A stretch of DNA of 64,000 bases from Spirometra erinaceieuropaei (GCA_902702965.1 CACRXP010000066.1:1278504-1342503); one strand, 5' to 3'. Positions 10,825-21,760 are shown, counted from the stretch's first letter. A program made the numbers and translations. Notes: generated by a model not told the origin, from the sequence alone.

Positions 10825-10971
10825 GGTAGCTCTGGACAGAACTGAAAAGAAGGACAGAAGAGGGGGGGGAAGGGGTTGAAAATAAAAAAAGGCAAGATAA
10901 TACAGATCAAACGATCGTTCCTCTGGCTAACCCGCTATGTAATCAGGGCCAGTTCCCCCCGAGAATACGGA

Positions 10972-11692
10972 CACTAAAGGTGCTGTATTCGAATGTGCAG
11001 AGCCTGTTTAACAAGATGGATGAACTCAGGACTCTGATCGACGAGCACACGCCAGATATCATCGCCTTGACAGAAACATGGCTTTCTGAAGCTATTGGAG
11101 ACCATGAGGTATCCCTCAGAGTCTACCAACTGTTCAGATGAGACAAGAGAAGCCGAGGAGGAGGGTACGTTGTCTGTGTTAGCTACAACCTAACCGCGGT
11201 CCCTGAGCATAATCCAAAAACAACAGCGAAAGTCGAATTCTTATCTTTAACTATCTCAACCAAATATGCCAGGCCGCTGGCGTTTGCAGTTGTGTATCGT
11301 TCCCCAAACCAGATTTCCGAACACGATAGCCTTTTCCTAAGGGAACTGAACAAGACCTGCTCGAACAGAGACGTCCTTTTGTCGGGGACTTTAACGCCCC
11401 CAATATCGACTGGCAAGCTTGGACGGTTTCGGGTCCATCGAACACATTCGGACAACATTTGCTTGAATTGGCAGCAGAAAAACTACTTTTCCAGAATGTA
11501 ACTCTCGGAAGACGTGTTAGGGAAGGGCAAAGTTCAAATTGCCTTGACCTGGTGCTCACTGGAGATGAGGAGAGTGTGTTGGATATACAAGATCTCCCGC
11601 CAATTGGTCCTAGTGATCATATTGTGATGCTCTTCGAGTACTCCATGTTCTCCCAGCCTAATTCACCTGATCAATTACAAACAAACGTCTGA
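10972..11692 (+). pseudogene. LINE 1 apurinic-like endonuclease domain
   Basis: The domain begins VLYSNVQSLFNKMDELRTLI, continues PDIIALTETWL (the catalytic E of the ALTETWL motif is present), then AVVYRSPN, then GDFNAPNIDW, then SSNCLDLVLT and GPSDHIVML near the C-terminus (SDH motif). These are the ordered motifs of the exonuclease-endonuclease-phosphatase fold that nicks the target for target-primed reverse transcription. It is broken by a TGA at 11139-11141 and a frameshift near 11390, just before the GDFN motif. Confidence 0.8.
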
Positions 11693-12032
11693 AAGGAGGG
11701 ATTTTTCTAGCGTGCGAACGCAAGTCTCAGCAATACCGTGGACAGCCACATTGCAGGGAACAGTTAATGACTATTGGAGCACGTTCAGCTCACTGGTCAA
11801 AAGAATCGTTGATCTAAACTGTCCACTCAGACTTAAGAAAACAACCAACCGTCCGCCGTGCATAAACCGGAAACTTCACACCGCGTTTAAGAGGAGAAAT
11901 AAAGTGTGGAGACGCCATCGACAAACAGACAGTTCTGAAGACTTCAAGGAATACAATCGACAGCGGAATGTGTGCTAACGCGAGGCTCATAGAATTCGAA
12001 GCAACTATGAGCTGTGCATATTACAAAATTTC

Positions 12033-13814
12033 TTGGAGCATCCTAAAATCCTCTATAGTTACATACGTAAAGGACAGAGCAATCGTGAACCGATTACAGC
12101 GCTAAGATCCCAAAACGGAGTAATTGAGACAGATGACCACCTGAAAGCATCAGCCTTCTCCAATTTCTTTCAGTCGGTATTCACTCATGACACAAACCCT
12201 CCTGCCTTACGTAGACCAACGAACAAATACTTCCTGGCCTGCATTGGAAGACAGTCCTTTCTTCTCACCCACGTTGATAAGGACCGAGCTAGGCCGGCTG
12301 AATCCTGCCAAATCACCTGGTCCAGATGGACTTCATCCATTCGTCCTCCGAGAATTAGCTGTGAGCCGGTGTCCATGGTATTCCGGAAGTCCATGGACGA
12401 AGGCAAACTGCCGGAGGAGTAGAAAACGGCCCATATTTCTCCAATCTATAAAGGAGGATCCAGGCTGGAACCCGAAAACCACCGTCCTATTAGTTTAACC
12501 TGCATTATATGCAAGGTAATGGATCGACTTATTAAAGGGCATTTAATGTCGTATCTGGAGCAGAGGGACCTGTTACGTGCTGCTCAGCACGGATTTCGTC
12601 GTGGTCACTCCTGTCTTACAAGCAGTCTTAACTCTCAGGAAAAGTGGACAAGAGCCATAGACCAGGGCCGTCCAGTGGACGTCATCTTCTTTGACTTTAA
12701 GAAGGCGTTTGATAGCGTTCCTCATTGACGACTCCTACAGAAGATTTGGGAGTGTAGAATACAGGGCAGCATTTTTAATTGGATTAAAAGTTTACTGTCG
12801 TGCAGACTCCAAAAAGTCGTCGTTGGCGCCACTACATCCGAATGGGTGCCAATAAAAAGCGGCGTTCTGCAGGGCTCAGTCTTGGGTCCTCTCCTCTTCC
12901 GCATCTATATAAATGACTGTCCTGCAGACCTTGAATGCGATGGCATCATGTTTGCAGATGATATAAAGATCTGGAAAACAATCAGCTGCGTTGAAGACGC
13001 ACGGAAGCTACAGGAAGATGTTAATAAGCTGGCTGCGTGGTCCAGCATGTGGCTTCTAGCGTTTAACGTATCCAAGTGTGTAGTCTTGCGACTAGAATCT
13101 GGCCGGAGGCGCTTCCCATAACATCAGTCCACCATAGATGGGGTTCCACTAAAAAAAATGGACACGCACAAAGACCTAGGAGTCTGGACATGCTCAATGT
13201 TGCTGCCCTATCAGCACTGCAAAAGAGTCGTCCAAAAGGCAACCAGCATCATGCATTGGATTAGGCGTGCCTTCAAAATCTTTCCTCCAGAACACTTCTC
13301 ACAGATATTCGGCACGTTAGTCAGACCGCACTTGGAATACGGAATGCCATCATGGATGCCCTGGATGAAGAAAGACAGTGATGCCATAGAGCAGGTGCAA
13401 AGACGGGCCACAAAACTGGTGGACTGTCTCAGGACCCTGTCATACCCAGAAAGACTGATCCAGTTAAATTTGTTCCCCCTATCCTATAGACGAATGAGGT
13501 GTGACCTGTTATGGACATTCCGCATTATCCATGGGCATGAATGTTCGCTCAAAACTGACGACTTCTTTGAATTCACGACCACGAGTCACCTGCGCGGTCA
13601 CCCGAAAAAAGTCAAGCGGGAGCGTACACGCCTAGACAATCGGAAGTTTTCCTTCAGCCAGCGTGTTTTTCGACCATGGAACTTACTCCCAAGAGAAATA
13701 GTGACATCTGATACAATCGCTGTATTCAAAAGCCAGCTAGATCGTTTGATCTTTGATAAACGACGACTTTCACAAGAGGGCTATCTGCGGCCAGCCATGA
13801 ATTTCATTTCTTAA
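12033..13814 (+). pseudogene. LINE 1 reverse transcriptase and C-terminal region
   Basis: The order is: PKILYSYIRKGQ; a PAKSPGPDGLHPFVLREL block in the RT fingers; the DLLRAAQHGFRRGHSCLT block; VIFFDFKKAFDSVPH with one catalytic Asp; VLQGSVLGPLLF; and IMFADDIKIW with the catalytic Asp pair near 12952. After that come a PHLEYGMPSW segment, the RRATKLVDCL block and LRGHPKKVKRER. The last piece, about 13158-13814, is one long frame. Breaks include a TAG at 12419 and a TGA just after SVPH. The C-terminal block is conserved in LINEs 2-4 and is typical of CR1-type elements. Confidence 0.85.
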
Positions 13815-14021
13815 TTTCATCCCTACTTAACAAATCCCTAACTTTTAATGAAATGTCTCCTCTCAAACTATGCAAATGACTGCACTTTATGCTGATTGTA
13901 TATAACTGTACTTAAAATTTCATATGTACACTGAGAAGACCGCCTGCCGCACCCTTCGCAGTCCCGCATTGTGAAAAAGTTTTCCGTGACCAAATATGTT
14001 ACTGACAACATTTTAGTAAAA

Positions 14022-14026
14022 TGTAC
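14022..14026 (+). repeat. Target-site duplication of the BEL/Pao element (left, TGTAC)
   Basis: TGTAC directly precedes the 5' LTR and recurs directly after the 3' LTR at 20062-20066. Five bases is the usual duplication length for BEL/Pao elements. Confidence 0.9.
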
Positions 14027-14351
14027 TGTTGTATCCAGCCGGTCAACGCTTGGAATTCTCCACGCCCTCCTCTCAAGTGCTTCCACATTTGGCCCCTGTT
14101 GACATTCCCCTTCCCCTTTTGTAACCTTTTTGAGCGCGATCGGCGTTCTTTTAATTAACTAATTTTGTATTTTGACCTTGAGCTGGGAATTCGATCTGCT
14201 CGAACATTAACAAAGGAATTCTTTGTCCAGGGTATCCATTGTTGAGGTTTGTACGTTTTTTCATTATTACTTTATTCTATCAATAGTACCGTATAAACAC
14301 CGAAAGCTGTTTTGGCTTATACGCGTCACTTTGTTAGCAAAGAATTCCACA
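14027..14351 (+). repeat. 5' LTR of the BEL/Pao element
   Basis: Identical to 19737-20061 except at two sites (TATTTTGACC against TATTCTGACC, and AGTACCGTAT against AGTAACGTAT). The ends are TG and CA. No convincing TATA box stands out; regulation is not resolved. Confidence 0.95.
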
Positions 14352-14396
14352 GTACTCAACATCCTACCAGAAATTGGAGGAAATTAATCTCATCAA

Positions 14397-16478
14397 ATGC
14401 AGACGCGTTCCATGAAGAATGAATCGGATGGTACGCAACAGTCTCTCGGACTAGACAAACCGGGTGCCTTCGAAGGACAAGGAGAGCTGAAGAAAGACGT
14501 CCAGTCCGGCTCTTGTAAGAACGTTTCTATTAGTAGTCGTAGCTCTAGTAAAACAGTTAAAGCTTTAAAAATAGCCGAAATAGAAGAGAGGCGAGTTAAA
14601 CGTGAGGTCGAACTCCAACGGGCTATTTTTGACGCAGAAAAAAGGACAGAGCTAGCAAGGATAGAGGTAGAGACCGATGAAGAGATGTCCGATGACGACC
14701 GTCAACCCGTGGATTCCGTCGCGCATGTCTCAGGATATTTGAAACAATGCACATTGGATGAAATTTCTCCTGAAGAGAGTAATCATTGCCAACATGAGAA
14801 TGTTCATATGCCCAAAGCAAGCGCTAGGAGCCTGCCAGCTGCCAGTTTAGAACTGCCCAAGGTTGAGTTGTCCTGGTTTGACGGGAACCCAGTTCATTAT
14901 TGGAAGTTTATACGACAGTTTGAAGTGTACGTAGAGAGCAAAGTTGAAGATGCTGGACAGAGGCTGCTGTACTTGATTCACTATTGCAGAGGTGATGCGA
15001 GGGCGGCCATAGAAGAATGCGTCATGCTTCCCTCACCTTCGGCTTATTCAAGAGCACCGGAAATATTGAGCAGTTTATTTGGCCAGCCACATGTAGTGGC
15101 TAATGCTCTTCTGGACGGTGTTTTCAGACAGGCACGCCAAGTTAACCAGACTGCGAAGGCACTTTCAGATTTGTGCATAAAAATGAGAAGTTGTGAAATA
15201 GCGCTCACGCAAATGAACTACGTTTCCGACCTACAATCGCTGAATGTCCTCGAGCGAATAGTGCGTTGTTTGCCGTTTTTTATGCAGATACAATGGGCTG
15301 ACGTTGCTGATAAAATATCTATGAATGGTAGAGATCCGGATTTTGCAGACCTCACGGAATTCGTAAATACTCGAGCTAGGATAGCAAGAAGTCGTTTCGG
15401 ACAAATATCTCGAGATGGGGATGGCAAGCGCTCTCAACAGCCCTTTACTGCCACGGCCCAACATCAAAAACGGGAAAACCCTAACAATTTTGCCATTTCG
15501 AGTGTCGAACCAGATCAACGGCCATGTTACATATGTTCTAATGCACATGAAGTGGCAAATTGCCCACATTTAATTGCAATGGGTGTCGCAGATCGATGGA
15601 ATTGTCTGCGGCAACACAAAGCGTGTTTTGTTTGTCTTGGTAATACGCATTTTGCCAAGGTGTGCAGCTCCAGAGAACTTTGCGGTCATTCCGGGTGCAA
15701 AAAACGACATCATACGCTTTTGCATGTAATATCGTCGGAAAATAATCAACAAACATTACATGATGAAGGGCTTTGTGCCCTGACTGGAATTACGCATGTA
15801 CCATCACGACTGGGGGTTATTCCTGTCAAGTTGGCAACTCCGACAGGAAACGTCGAAACTTACGCATTTTTGGACAGTGGCTCGGATGTCACTCTGATTA
15901 AACGAAAGCTTCTTGTCGGAAATGGAGTGTTAGCAACGCCAACAACATTAACAATAAACACCTTAAGCGGTTCAATCAAATGCAACTCGGAAGTCAGAAG
16001 TCTAAGGGTGCTGCCCATGAATGGAACTGAGTCAGTTGAGATTGAAAGGGCTTTGGTAGTCGAAGACTTGCCACTTCGTGCAGAATCGACAATTAAAAGG
16101 ATAGCCTCTTCGTGGCCACACCTGAGCGATATAATGTTCGACGAGCTCACTGATTGCGAGGTTGGCATACTCATTGGGAATGATATCGTGGAAGCTCATT
16201 GGGTACTCGACCAACGTCTGGGTGGCAAAAGGGAGCCGTTCGCCATTAAAACACTACTGGGCTGGATGCTGCTTGGGTCTTCACGTGGCAGGCAAAAACT
16301 AAACGCTGTCTGTCACTGCATTGTAAATCAAGAAAAGGACGTAACGCACAGCATTAAGAAGCTATACGACTCGGAGTTTACGGACACTTCAACAAGGACT
16401 GCGAGTTACTCATTGGAGGACAAACGGGCACTGGCTATTGTGCAATCTTCCGTTACAATCATAAAAGGGCATTACTAA
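14397..16478 (+). CDS. BEL/Pao gag-protease part of the polyprotein (693 codons to the TAA)
   Basis: The N-terminus is charged and helical (about residues 50-95). A region from about 150 to 300 (LPKVELSWFDGNPVHYWKF, and a DARAAIEECV block) matches what I know as the gag core of BEL/Pao elements. Zinc knuckles follow: CYICSNAHEVANC near residue 376 and CFVCLGNTHFAKVC (CX2CX4HX4C) near 409. A retroviral-type aspartic protease active site, FLDSGSDVTLI, is near 490, and HWVLDQRLGG with LLGWMLLG lies before the stop. The start is the first ATG, 46 bases after the LTR. The stop falls between protease and RT with the same frame open on both sides, so it looks like a point nonsense mutation. Confidence 0.9.
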   Translation: MQTRSMKNESDGTQQSLGLDKPGAFEGQGELKKDVQSGSCKNVSISSRSSSKTVKALKIAEIEERRVKREVELQRAIFDAEKRTELARIEVETDEEMSDDDRQPVDSVAHVSGYLKQCTLDEISPEESNHCQHENVHMPKASARSLPAASLELPKVELSWFDGNPVHYWKFIRQFEVYVESKVEDAGQRLLYLIHYCRGDARAAIEECVMLPSPSAYSRAPEILSSLFGQPHVVANALLDGVFRQARQVNQTAKALSDLCIKMRSCEIALTQMNYVSDLQSLNVLERIVRCLPFFMQIQWADVADKISMNGRDPDFADLTEFVNTRARIARSRFGQISRDGDGKRSQQPFTATAQHQKRENPNNFAISSVEPDQRPCYICSNAHEVANCPHLIAMGVADRWNCLRQHKACFVCLGNTHFAKVCSSRELCGHSGCKKRHHTLLHVISSENNQQTLHDEGLCALTGITHVPSRLGVIPVKLATPTGNVETYAFLDSGSDVTLIKRKLLVGNGVLATPTTLTINTLSGSIKCNSEVRSLRVLPMNGTESVEIERALVVEDLPLRAESTIKRIASSWPHLSDIMFDELTDCEVGILIGNDIVEAHWVLDQRLGGKREPFAIKTLLGWMLLGSSRGRQKLNAVCHCIVNQEKDVTHSIKKLYDSEFTDTSTRTASYSLEDKRALAIVQSSVTIIKGHY

Positions 16479-19400
16479 CTGCCACTCCCTTGGCGAAGCA
16501 GTACGCTGAATTTACCGAACAATTTTCAGTTGGCGCGTAAACGACTAATCCATCTCAAGAGTAAGTTGGGTCGAGATCCCGAATTACTTCGGAAATATGA
16601 GCAAATATTCCGTTCGTACATGGAGAAGGGATACATCGAGCGAGTTGACGGCAACAAAGCGTTCCCAGTTACGAGACACTGGTACTTACCACACCACCCC
16701 GTTGTCAACCCCCGAAAACCAGAAAAAATTCGTGTTGTATTTGACTGTGCTGCCAAGTGTCAGGGCGTGTCTCTGAATGATAATCTATACCAAGGACCTG
16801 ACCTAAACGCTAAGCTAGTAAGTGTGTTGTTGGGTTTCCGACTTGAGCGTATTGCAGTGGCAGGGGATATAGAGGAAATGTTCTTGCAAGTGAAAGTGGA
16901 CCCGATTGATCGACCCGCTCTGAAATTTTTGTGGTGGGAAAATGACGACCTTGAAGAAGAGCCAGTTGAGTTTCAGTGGACATCTCACCCATTCGGATTG
17001 ACTTCTTCGCCCTTTTGTGCCACCTTTGCGTTGCAAAAAACTGTTGGAGATTTCGGTTCATCTTACTCTTCATCAACTTGCAGAGCGATTCACCAGAGTA
17101 TATACGTTGATGATTGTCTAGTCTCGTTATGTGATGTCGATTCAGCCAAACGTTTTGTGGACGAACTTTGTAAACTTCTCTCTCAAGGCGGCTTTCGTAT
17201 GCGAAACTGGGCTTCTAATGACCGGCGTATACTCTCGGTCGTTAGTGCGACTGAACGTTCTTCTGGTATGCGAGATATTGCCGTCAACCCCCTACCTACT
17301 GAAAGAACTTTGGGGTTGCTGTGGGAAACGCATTCCGATATTCTGATGATAAGTTTCAATATGCCCGCAAAACCGTCCACTCGTAGGGGTATTTTGTCCT
17401 GTTTGTCCTCACTTTATGACCCTCTGGGCTTCGTTTCGCCTTGGCTGATACCAGGGAAGTGTTTACTGCAATCCTTATGCAAAAACGGATTGAATTGGGA
17501 TGAAAAACTATCTGGCATCGAGAGCTCTCGTTGGGAAAACTGGATCTCTAATTTACGGAGCCTGAAGACTTTTCAGCTGGTCCGATGCCTAAAGCCCAAA
17601 GATATCAGCGATCAGATGCGAGCCGAACTGCACGTGTTTTGCGATGCCTCGGAAGGAGCATACAGTGCAGTAGCGTATGCTCGCTTTATTAACGACACAG
17701 GAAATTTACATTGTTCACTCGTTTATTCGAAAGCCCGTGTTGCCCCCCTCAAAGCCGTCTCTATACCACGTTTAGAGTTGGCAGCTGCTACTCTGGCTGT
17801 GCGCGTGGCTGATCTCATTCGCTCAAGCACCGATAGGTACTTCCAAACAATAACGTTCTGGACCGATTCTATGATAGTCCTTTATTATATACACAATGAA
17901 TCAACCAGGTTCTGCACATTTGTGGCCAACCGACTGACGGTTATACATGATCTGTCTGCGACCTCTCAGTGGAGATACGTGAGTTCGGACATCAACCCAG
18001 CAGACATTGCTTCTCGAGGTACGTGCAACTTTGCGCTGGTACGTAGATGGTTGGACGGTCCGGAATTTTTAGTTCAACCTGAAGGCGAATGGTTTGTACA
18101 ACCTCCCGTAGGACAACCTGAAGACTTGGAATTCAAGAGGACAACAGCCCAAGTTCATGTATTAAATCAATGTGATGGTTTAGACGAATTAGTTATGCGT
18201 TTTTCAAGTTGGCCAAGGCTACAAAGGGCTGTGGTATGGCTCCTGCGTTTCAAGCAGTACATCAGAGTCATCACTGGCAAGGCACCTAAGGAGACGCTGA
18301 TGTTGGGTCCTATCCGAGTATCGGAAATGCGCCAGGCTAGCATTAACTTGATAAAGCTTATACAAAGAAAACACTTTTCAGCAGAATTTGATATTCTGCA
18401 GTCTACACCAGCAGATTGCCAGAAAAGAAAGTCTGTGAGAAATATTGGCCTGAGAAAGTTATGTCCGGTTTTGATTGAAGGAGTAATGTGCGTTGGTGGT
18501 CGCCTGAACTACTCAAATTTTTGTGAATCGTTAAAACACCCGTCAATCCCCCCATACAATCATCCCGTGACGGAATTAATCATACATTACTTTCATGAAT
18601 TGGAAGGCCATTGTGGGACAGCCCAAGTTCTAGGTGCAATCCGCCAAAAGTTCTGGATTCTAAAAGGAACCGCTTCTGTCAAACGTGTCATCGGTAGATG
18701 CTTACTTTGCAGACGTAAATTTCGACAACTTCAGGGGCAGATGATGTCCCCGCTTCCCTTAAATAGAACAGAAGTCGGTTGGTATCCATTCAAGTGCGTT
18801 GGAGTGGACTATTTTGGTCCGTTGATGGTCAAACGCGGGCGATCTTCGGAGAAACGCTATGGTTGTGTGTTTAGCTGCTTACAGACGAGAGCCGTTCATC
18901 TTGAGATAGCCACCTGCCTGACCACGAATTCTTTTGTTCAGTGTCTGATGAGATTCGTGAGTAGACGCGGACGTCCCACTGACATCTACAGTGACAACGG
19001 AACCAATTTTGTTGGAGCGGTAGCAGAACTCCGAAAGGACTTACACAATTGGGACCAAAAGAGAGTGTCGGACCAACTGCTAACTCTAGAGATACAGTGG
19101 CATTTTAACCCACCCGCTGCCAGCCATCGGGGAGGCATCTGGGAACGAATGATCAGGTCTCTACGACGGATTCTTCTTGCCCTCTGTAAGGAGCAGTCCC
19201 TAACTGACGAACAGCTCGGCACCCTCTTCGTGCAGGCTGAACGTATATTGAATAATAGACCGCTTGTCTCGCTAACATCAGACAGCAACGACTTGGAACC
19301 GCTTACCCCGAATAGCTTATTGTTGATGAGGAACTGTCCAGTGCTGCCTAGCGGTGACGAATTGGTGGCACGGTACCACGCTGGATGGAAACAAGTGCAC

Positions 19401-19697
19401 TACCTCGCTGGCGTGTTCTGGAGACGATGGGTAAAAGAATATCTTCCAAGTCTGCAGAAAAGAACAAAATGGACAAGAGAAGCCGCGGAACTGAAACCAG
19501 GTGATGTTGTTTTAGTTTCTGGCGAGCGCACATCTCGTGGGAATTGGCCTTTGGGAGTAATAGGTAGGTGCGAAAGGAGTCGCGACGGCCTCGTTAGGAG
19601 GGTATATATTAGGACGGCGGGCGGTCTCTTAAAAAGGGACGTTAGAAAGATTTGTCTACTTGAGGGTCAGAGCAGCCGTATACCTCCAAACACGTAA
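16479..19697 (+). CDS. BEL/Pao RT, RNase H and integrase part of the polyprotein
   Basis: Same frame as the upstream part and open throughout (first ATG at 16530). Counting from that ATG: RT fingers with VVFDCAAKCQGVSLND near residue 75, the polymerase box SIYVDDCLVSL near 192, and RNase H with HVFCDASEGAYSA near 370 and FWTDSMIVL near 443. The integrase zinc finger (HYFHELEGHCG and CLLCRRKF) lies at 686-730. The integrase core has VGVDYFGPL near 757, YSDNGTNFVGA near 820 and GGIWERM near 866, which gives a DDE triad. A C-terminal segment, LKPGDVVLV, follows. All catalytic residues are present. Without readthrough of the upstream TAA it could not be made from the usual start. Confidence 0.93.
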   Translation: MPLPWRSSTLNLPNNFQLARKRLIHLKSKLGRDPELLRKYEQIFRSYMEKGYIERVDGNKAFPVTRHWYLPHHPVVNPRKPEKIRVVFDCAAKCQGVSLNDNLYQGPDLNAKLVSVLLGFRLERIAVAGDIEEMFLQVKVDPIDRPALKFLWWENDDLEEEPVEFQWTSHPFGLTSSPFCATFALQKTVGDFGSSYSSSTCRAIHQSIYVDDCLVSLCDVDSAKRFVDELCKLLSQGGFRMRNWASNDRRILSVVSATERSSGMRDIAVNPLPTERTLGLLWETHSDILMISFNMPAKPSTRRGILSCLSSLYDPLGFVSPWLIPGKCLLQSLCKNGLNWDEKLSGIESSRWENWISNLRSLKTFQLVRCLKPKDISDQMRAELHVFCDASEGAYSAVAYARFINDTGNLHCSLVYSKARVAPLKAVSIPRLELAAATLAVRVADLIRSSTDRYFQTITFWTDSMIVLYYIHNESTRFCTFVANRLTVIHDLSATSQWRYVSSDINPADIASRGTCNFALVRRWLDGPEFLVQPEGEWFVQPPVGQPEDLEFKRTTAQVHVLNQCDGLDELVMRFSSWPRLQRAVVWLLRFKQYIRVITGKAPKETLMLGPIRVSEMRQASINLIKLIQRKHFSAEFDILQSTPADCQKRKSVRNIGLRKLCPVLIEGVMCVGGRLNYSNFCESLKHPSIPPYNHPVTELIIHYFHELEGHCGTAQVLGAIRQKFWILKGTASVKRVIGRCLLCRRKFRQLQGQMMSPLPLNRTEVGWYPFKCVGVDYFGPLMVKRGRSSEKRYGCVFSCLQTRAVHLEIATCLTTNSFVQCLMRFVSRRGRPTDIYSDNGTNFVGAVAELRKDLHNWDQKRVSDQLLTLEIQWHFNPPAASHRGGIWERMIRSLRRILLALCKEQSLTDEQLGTLFVQAERILNNRPLVSLTSDSNDLEPLTPNSLLLMRNCPVLPSGDELVARYHAGWKQVHYLAGVFWRRWVKEYLPSLQKRTKWTREAAELKPGDVVLVSGERTSRGNWPLGVIGRCERSRDGLVRRVYIRTAGGLLKRDVRKICLLEGQSSRIPPNT

Positions 19698-19736
19698 AAC
19701 GTTTACAAGAGCCGGACGTGGAGAATTGGCGGGCGG

Positions 19737-20061
19737 TGTTGTATCCAGCCGGTCAACGCTTGGAATTCTCCACGCCCTCCTCTCAAGTGCTTCCACATTT
19801 GGCCCCTGTTGACATTCCCCTTCCCCTTTTGTAACCTTTTTGAGCGCGATCGGCGTTCTTTTAATTAACTAATTTTGTATTCTGACCTTGAGCTGGGAAT
19901 TCGATCTGCTCGAACATTAACAAAGGAATTCTTTGTCCAGGGTATCCATTGTTGAGGTTTGTACGTTTTTTCATTATTACTTTATTCTATCAATAGTAAC
20001 GTATAAACACCGAAAGCTGTTTTGGCTTATACGCGTCACTTTGTTAGCAAAGAATTCCACA
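19737..20061 (+). repeat. 3' LTR of the BEL/Pao element
   Basis: Same 325-bp length and ends as 14027-14351, with two substitutions. It is followed directly by TGTAC (20062-20066), completing the target duplication. Confidence 0.95.
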
Positions 20062-20066
20062 TGTAC

Positions 20067-20180
20067 ATTTAATATTCATATTTTATGTACCGTTTTCAAT
20101 AGGGTCATCAAAGGCATTGCCTATTACCCTAGAATACACTACTATTATTATTTTATTATTTCCAACTGCTCGCCGAAGTT
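20067..20180 (+). mobile_element. LINE 1 3' UTR, continued beyond the BEL/Pao insertion
   Basis: After the right target duplication the sequence resumes with TAGGGTCATCAAAGGCATTG and so on. This has the spacing and stem pattern of the 3' ends of LINE 2 (23566-23598) and LINE 3 (25926-25958), followed by a short ACTACTATTATT tail. It shows that the BEL/Pao element entered the 3' UTR of LINE 1 (13815-14026 on the other side). Confidence 0.7.
20100..20131 (+). other. 3'-terminal hairpin of LINE 1
   Basis: TAGGGT (20100-20105) pairs with ACCCTA (20126-20131), and inside it AGGC pairs with GCCT around an ATT loop. It is the counterpart of the hairpins in LINEs 2, 3 and 4. Confidence 0.65.
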
Positions 20181-20595
20181 TGCAGCAACATCTACGAAAA
20201 GGCTGATTCGATATTTCTACACTGCTTGGTGTGCTGCTTAAATTCAGACAACTCGAGTTATCTCACTTTACCAAACATAGATTTACCTGAAAAAGCGTTT
20301 CCTAAAAATTTTCGGCGTACCCAGCATAAGCAAAGACACTGTCTACAGTTGTGCCTTAGGAAAAAGCTTGTTATTTCTGCAGATTTTTCCGTTTTTCATA
20401 AGTCCGCCACACAGTGAAGATTTGCGCAGCCTCCCGAAATAACACCTTACATTACGGAGTCGATCCACCGACCACCGACATTTCAATCGCGCACGCTAAC
20501 CCCCCCGGCCATCGCAGCACCGCGGGGGGCAATGCCGCAAAGTTTGCTTGATAGTAAATGCGTGCAGCATACCGATTGATTTTGCGGTGGAGGCC

Positions 20596-21020
20596 AGATA
20601 TTGGCCGGCAAAATCAACCGCCTTGAGGAAAAGATGGAAAAGATGAAAACTCTTCTACAATGTAGACTAGACACAGTTGACGATGCGAATGTACCTGTTG
20701 GATGAATAACTAGAGGTAGGGCCGAAGGACGTCATACAAAAGACACGCCATCAACACCTTCGGCAGCTGTCACGGAAGACCCAGCACAAACACTTAAAAT
20801 ACAAGACGGCAACCACCAGCGAAGCAACGAAAAAAAACCGGAGGAAAAAAAGAAATCGTGCAGTAAAAAGGTCGAAAAACATGGACAGCAGATTCCGAGG
20901 AATGCCTCCGAAGAACCGGAAGCAGGGACGTCGGCGACCATGTCGCCAATCACGGGAAATGACATGGGTCCTAGAACCCTCAACCTATCGCAAAAACTTC
21001 CGACTTTGATGAAAATGTAA
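20596..21020 (+). pseudogene. LINE 2 ORF1-like region
   Basis: The frame encodes LAGKINRLEEKMEKMKTLLQ, a likely coiled coil, then a lysine-rich section (EKKPEEKKKSCSKKVEKHG). It has one internal TGA near 20703 and ends at a TAA near 21020. Position and composition match the ORF1 region of LINE 1; no domain is recognised. Confidence 0.45.
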
Positions 21021-21063
21021 ACAAAACAAAAACGAATGAGGATCTTAATCGACTGCGGCTTAT

Positions 21064-21290
<227 letters not shown>

Positions 21291-21489
21291 ATCATGGCAA
21301 CCACGTATTGCCTTTGTCGAAACACGAAACCACTGTGTTCTCTCGAGTGTCGCCGGTCAGAGAGCAATGTCTGATCATTCAGGGACTTCCCGAATACGCA
21401 GCTAGTGCCTCCAACTAACGGGTCTCGGCAGACCTGTGACTGTTCCAATGCCTACTAAACGAACTTCTTCGTCCCAATGAGAAGATTCG

Positions 21490-21760
21490 GTTCTCAAGGC
21501 CTTTAGGCTTGGAAAGCGCTCAATCGAAATATCAGACTTATTCTCTCACGACGATTCCGAATCAAAGACAGCAACCGCCGCGTTTTTTTTCAGCCGGACT
21601 ACACACCGGCAGAGAGAATAATACGTCGACATTTAGTTCTGGAACTGAGAACAAGGTTGCGGAATGGCGAGACGCATCTCGTGATCTACAACGACTTGAT
21701 AGTGCAACGCCCTCCCCTAATCCGTTGGACCGAACCGATCCGAATGAGGGCACAATAGGT
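21490..21760 (+). pseudogene. LINE 2 ORF2 N-terminal extension
   Basis: KAFRLGKRSIEISDLFSHDD and, in the same frame, FFFQPDYTPAER then ETHLVIYNDL match the block before the endonuclease in LINEs 1, 4 and 5. A segment containing PLK that is present in the other copies is missing here, so this copy carries a small internal deletion. The frame is broken from the endonuclease. Confidence 0.55.

Larger units (their letters stand above)
9730..14026 (+). mobile_element. CR1-like LINE 1, nearly full length but decayed
   Basis: Parts appear in the usual order: a basic, coiled-coil-like ORF1 region (about 9940-10275), an N-terminal extension of ORF2 (about 10640-10822), an endonuclease (about 10975-11690), a reverse transcriptase (about 12030-13090) and a C-terminal region up to 13814. 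The 3' UTR begins at 13815, is interrupted at 14026 by the BEL/Pao element, and resumes at 20067-20180. Several stops and frameshifts break ORF2, so the copy is dead. Assignment to the CR1-like clade comes from the endonuclease/RT order, the C-terminal block and the short-repeat 3' tail. Confidence 0.8.
14027..20061 (+). mobile_element. BEL/Pao LTR retrotransposon, nearly intact
   Basis: The element is 6035 bp, with 325-bp LTRs that start TGTTG and end CCACA and differ from each other at only two positions. It is flanked by the TGTAC duplication. Inside is one reading frame from 14397 to 19697 encoding gag, protease, RT, RNase H and integrase in the order typical of Pao elements, interrupted by a single in-frame TAA at 16476-16478. 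There is no env-like frame. I could not identify the tRNA primer-binding site in the bases after 14351. A G-rich run ending at 19736 is a plausible polypurine tract. The LTR similarity implies a recent insertion. Confidence 0.95.
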
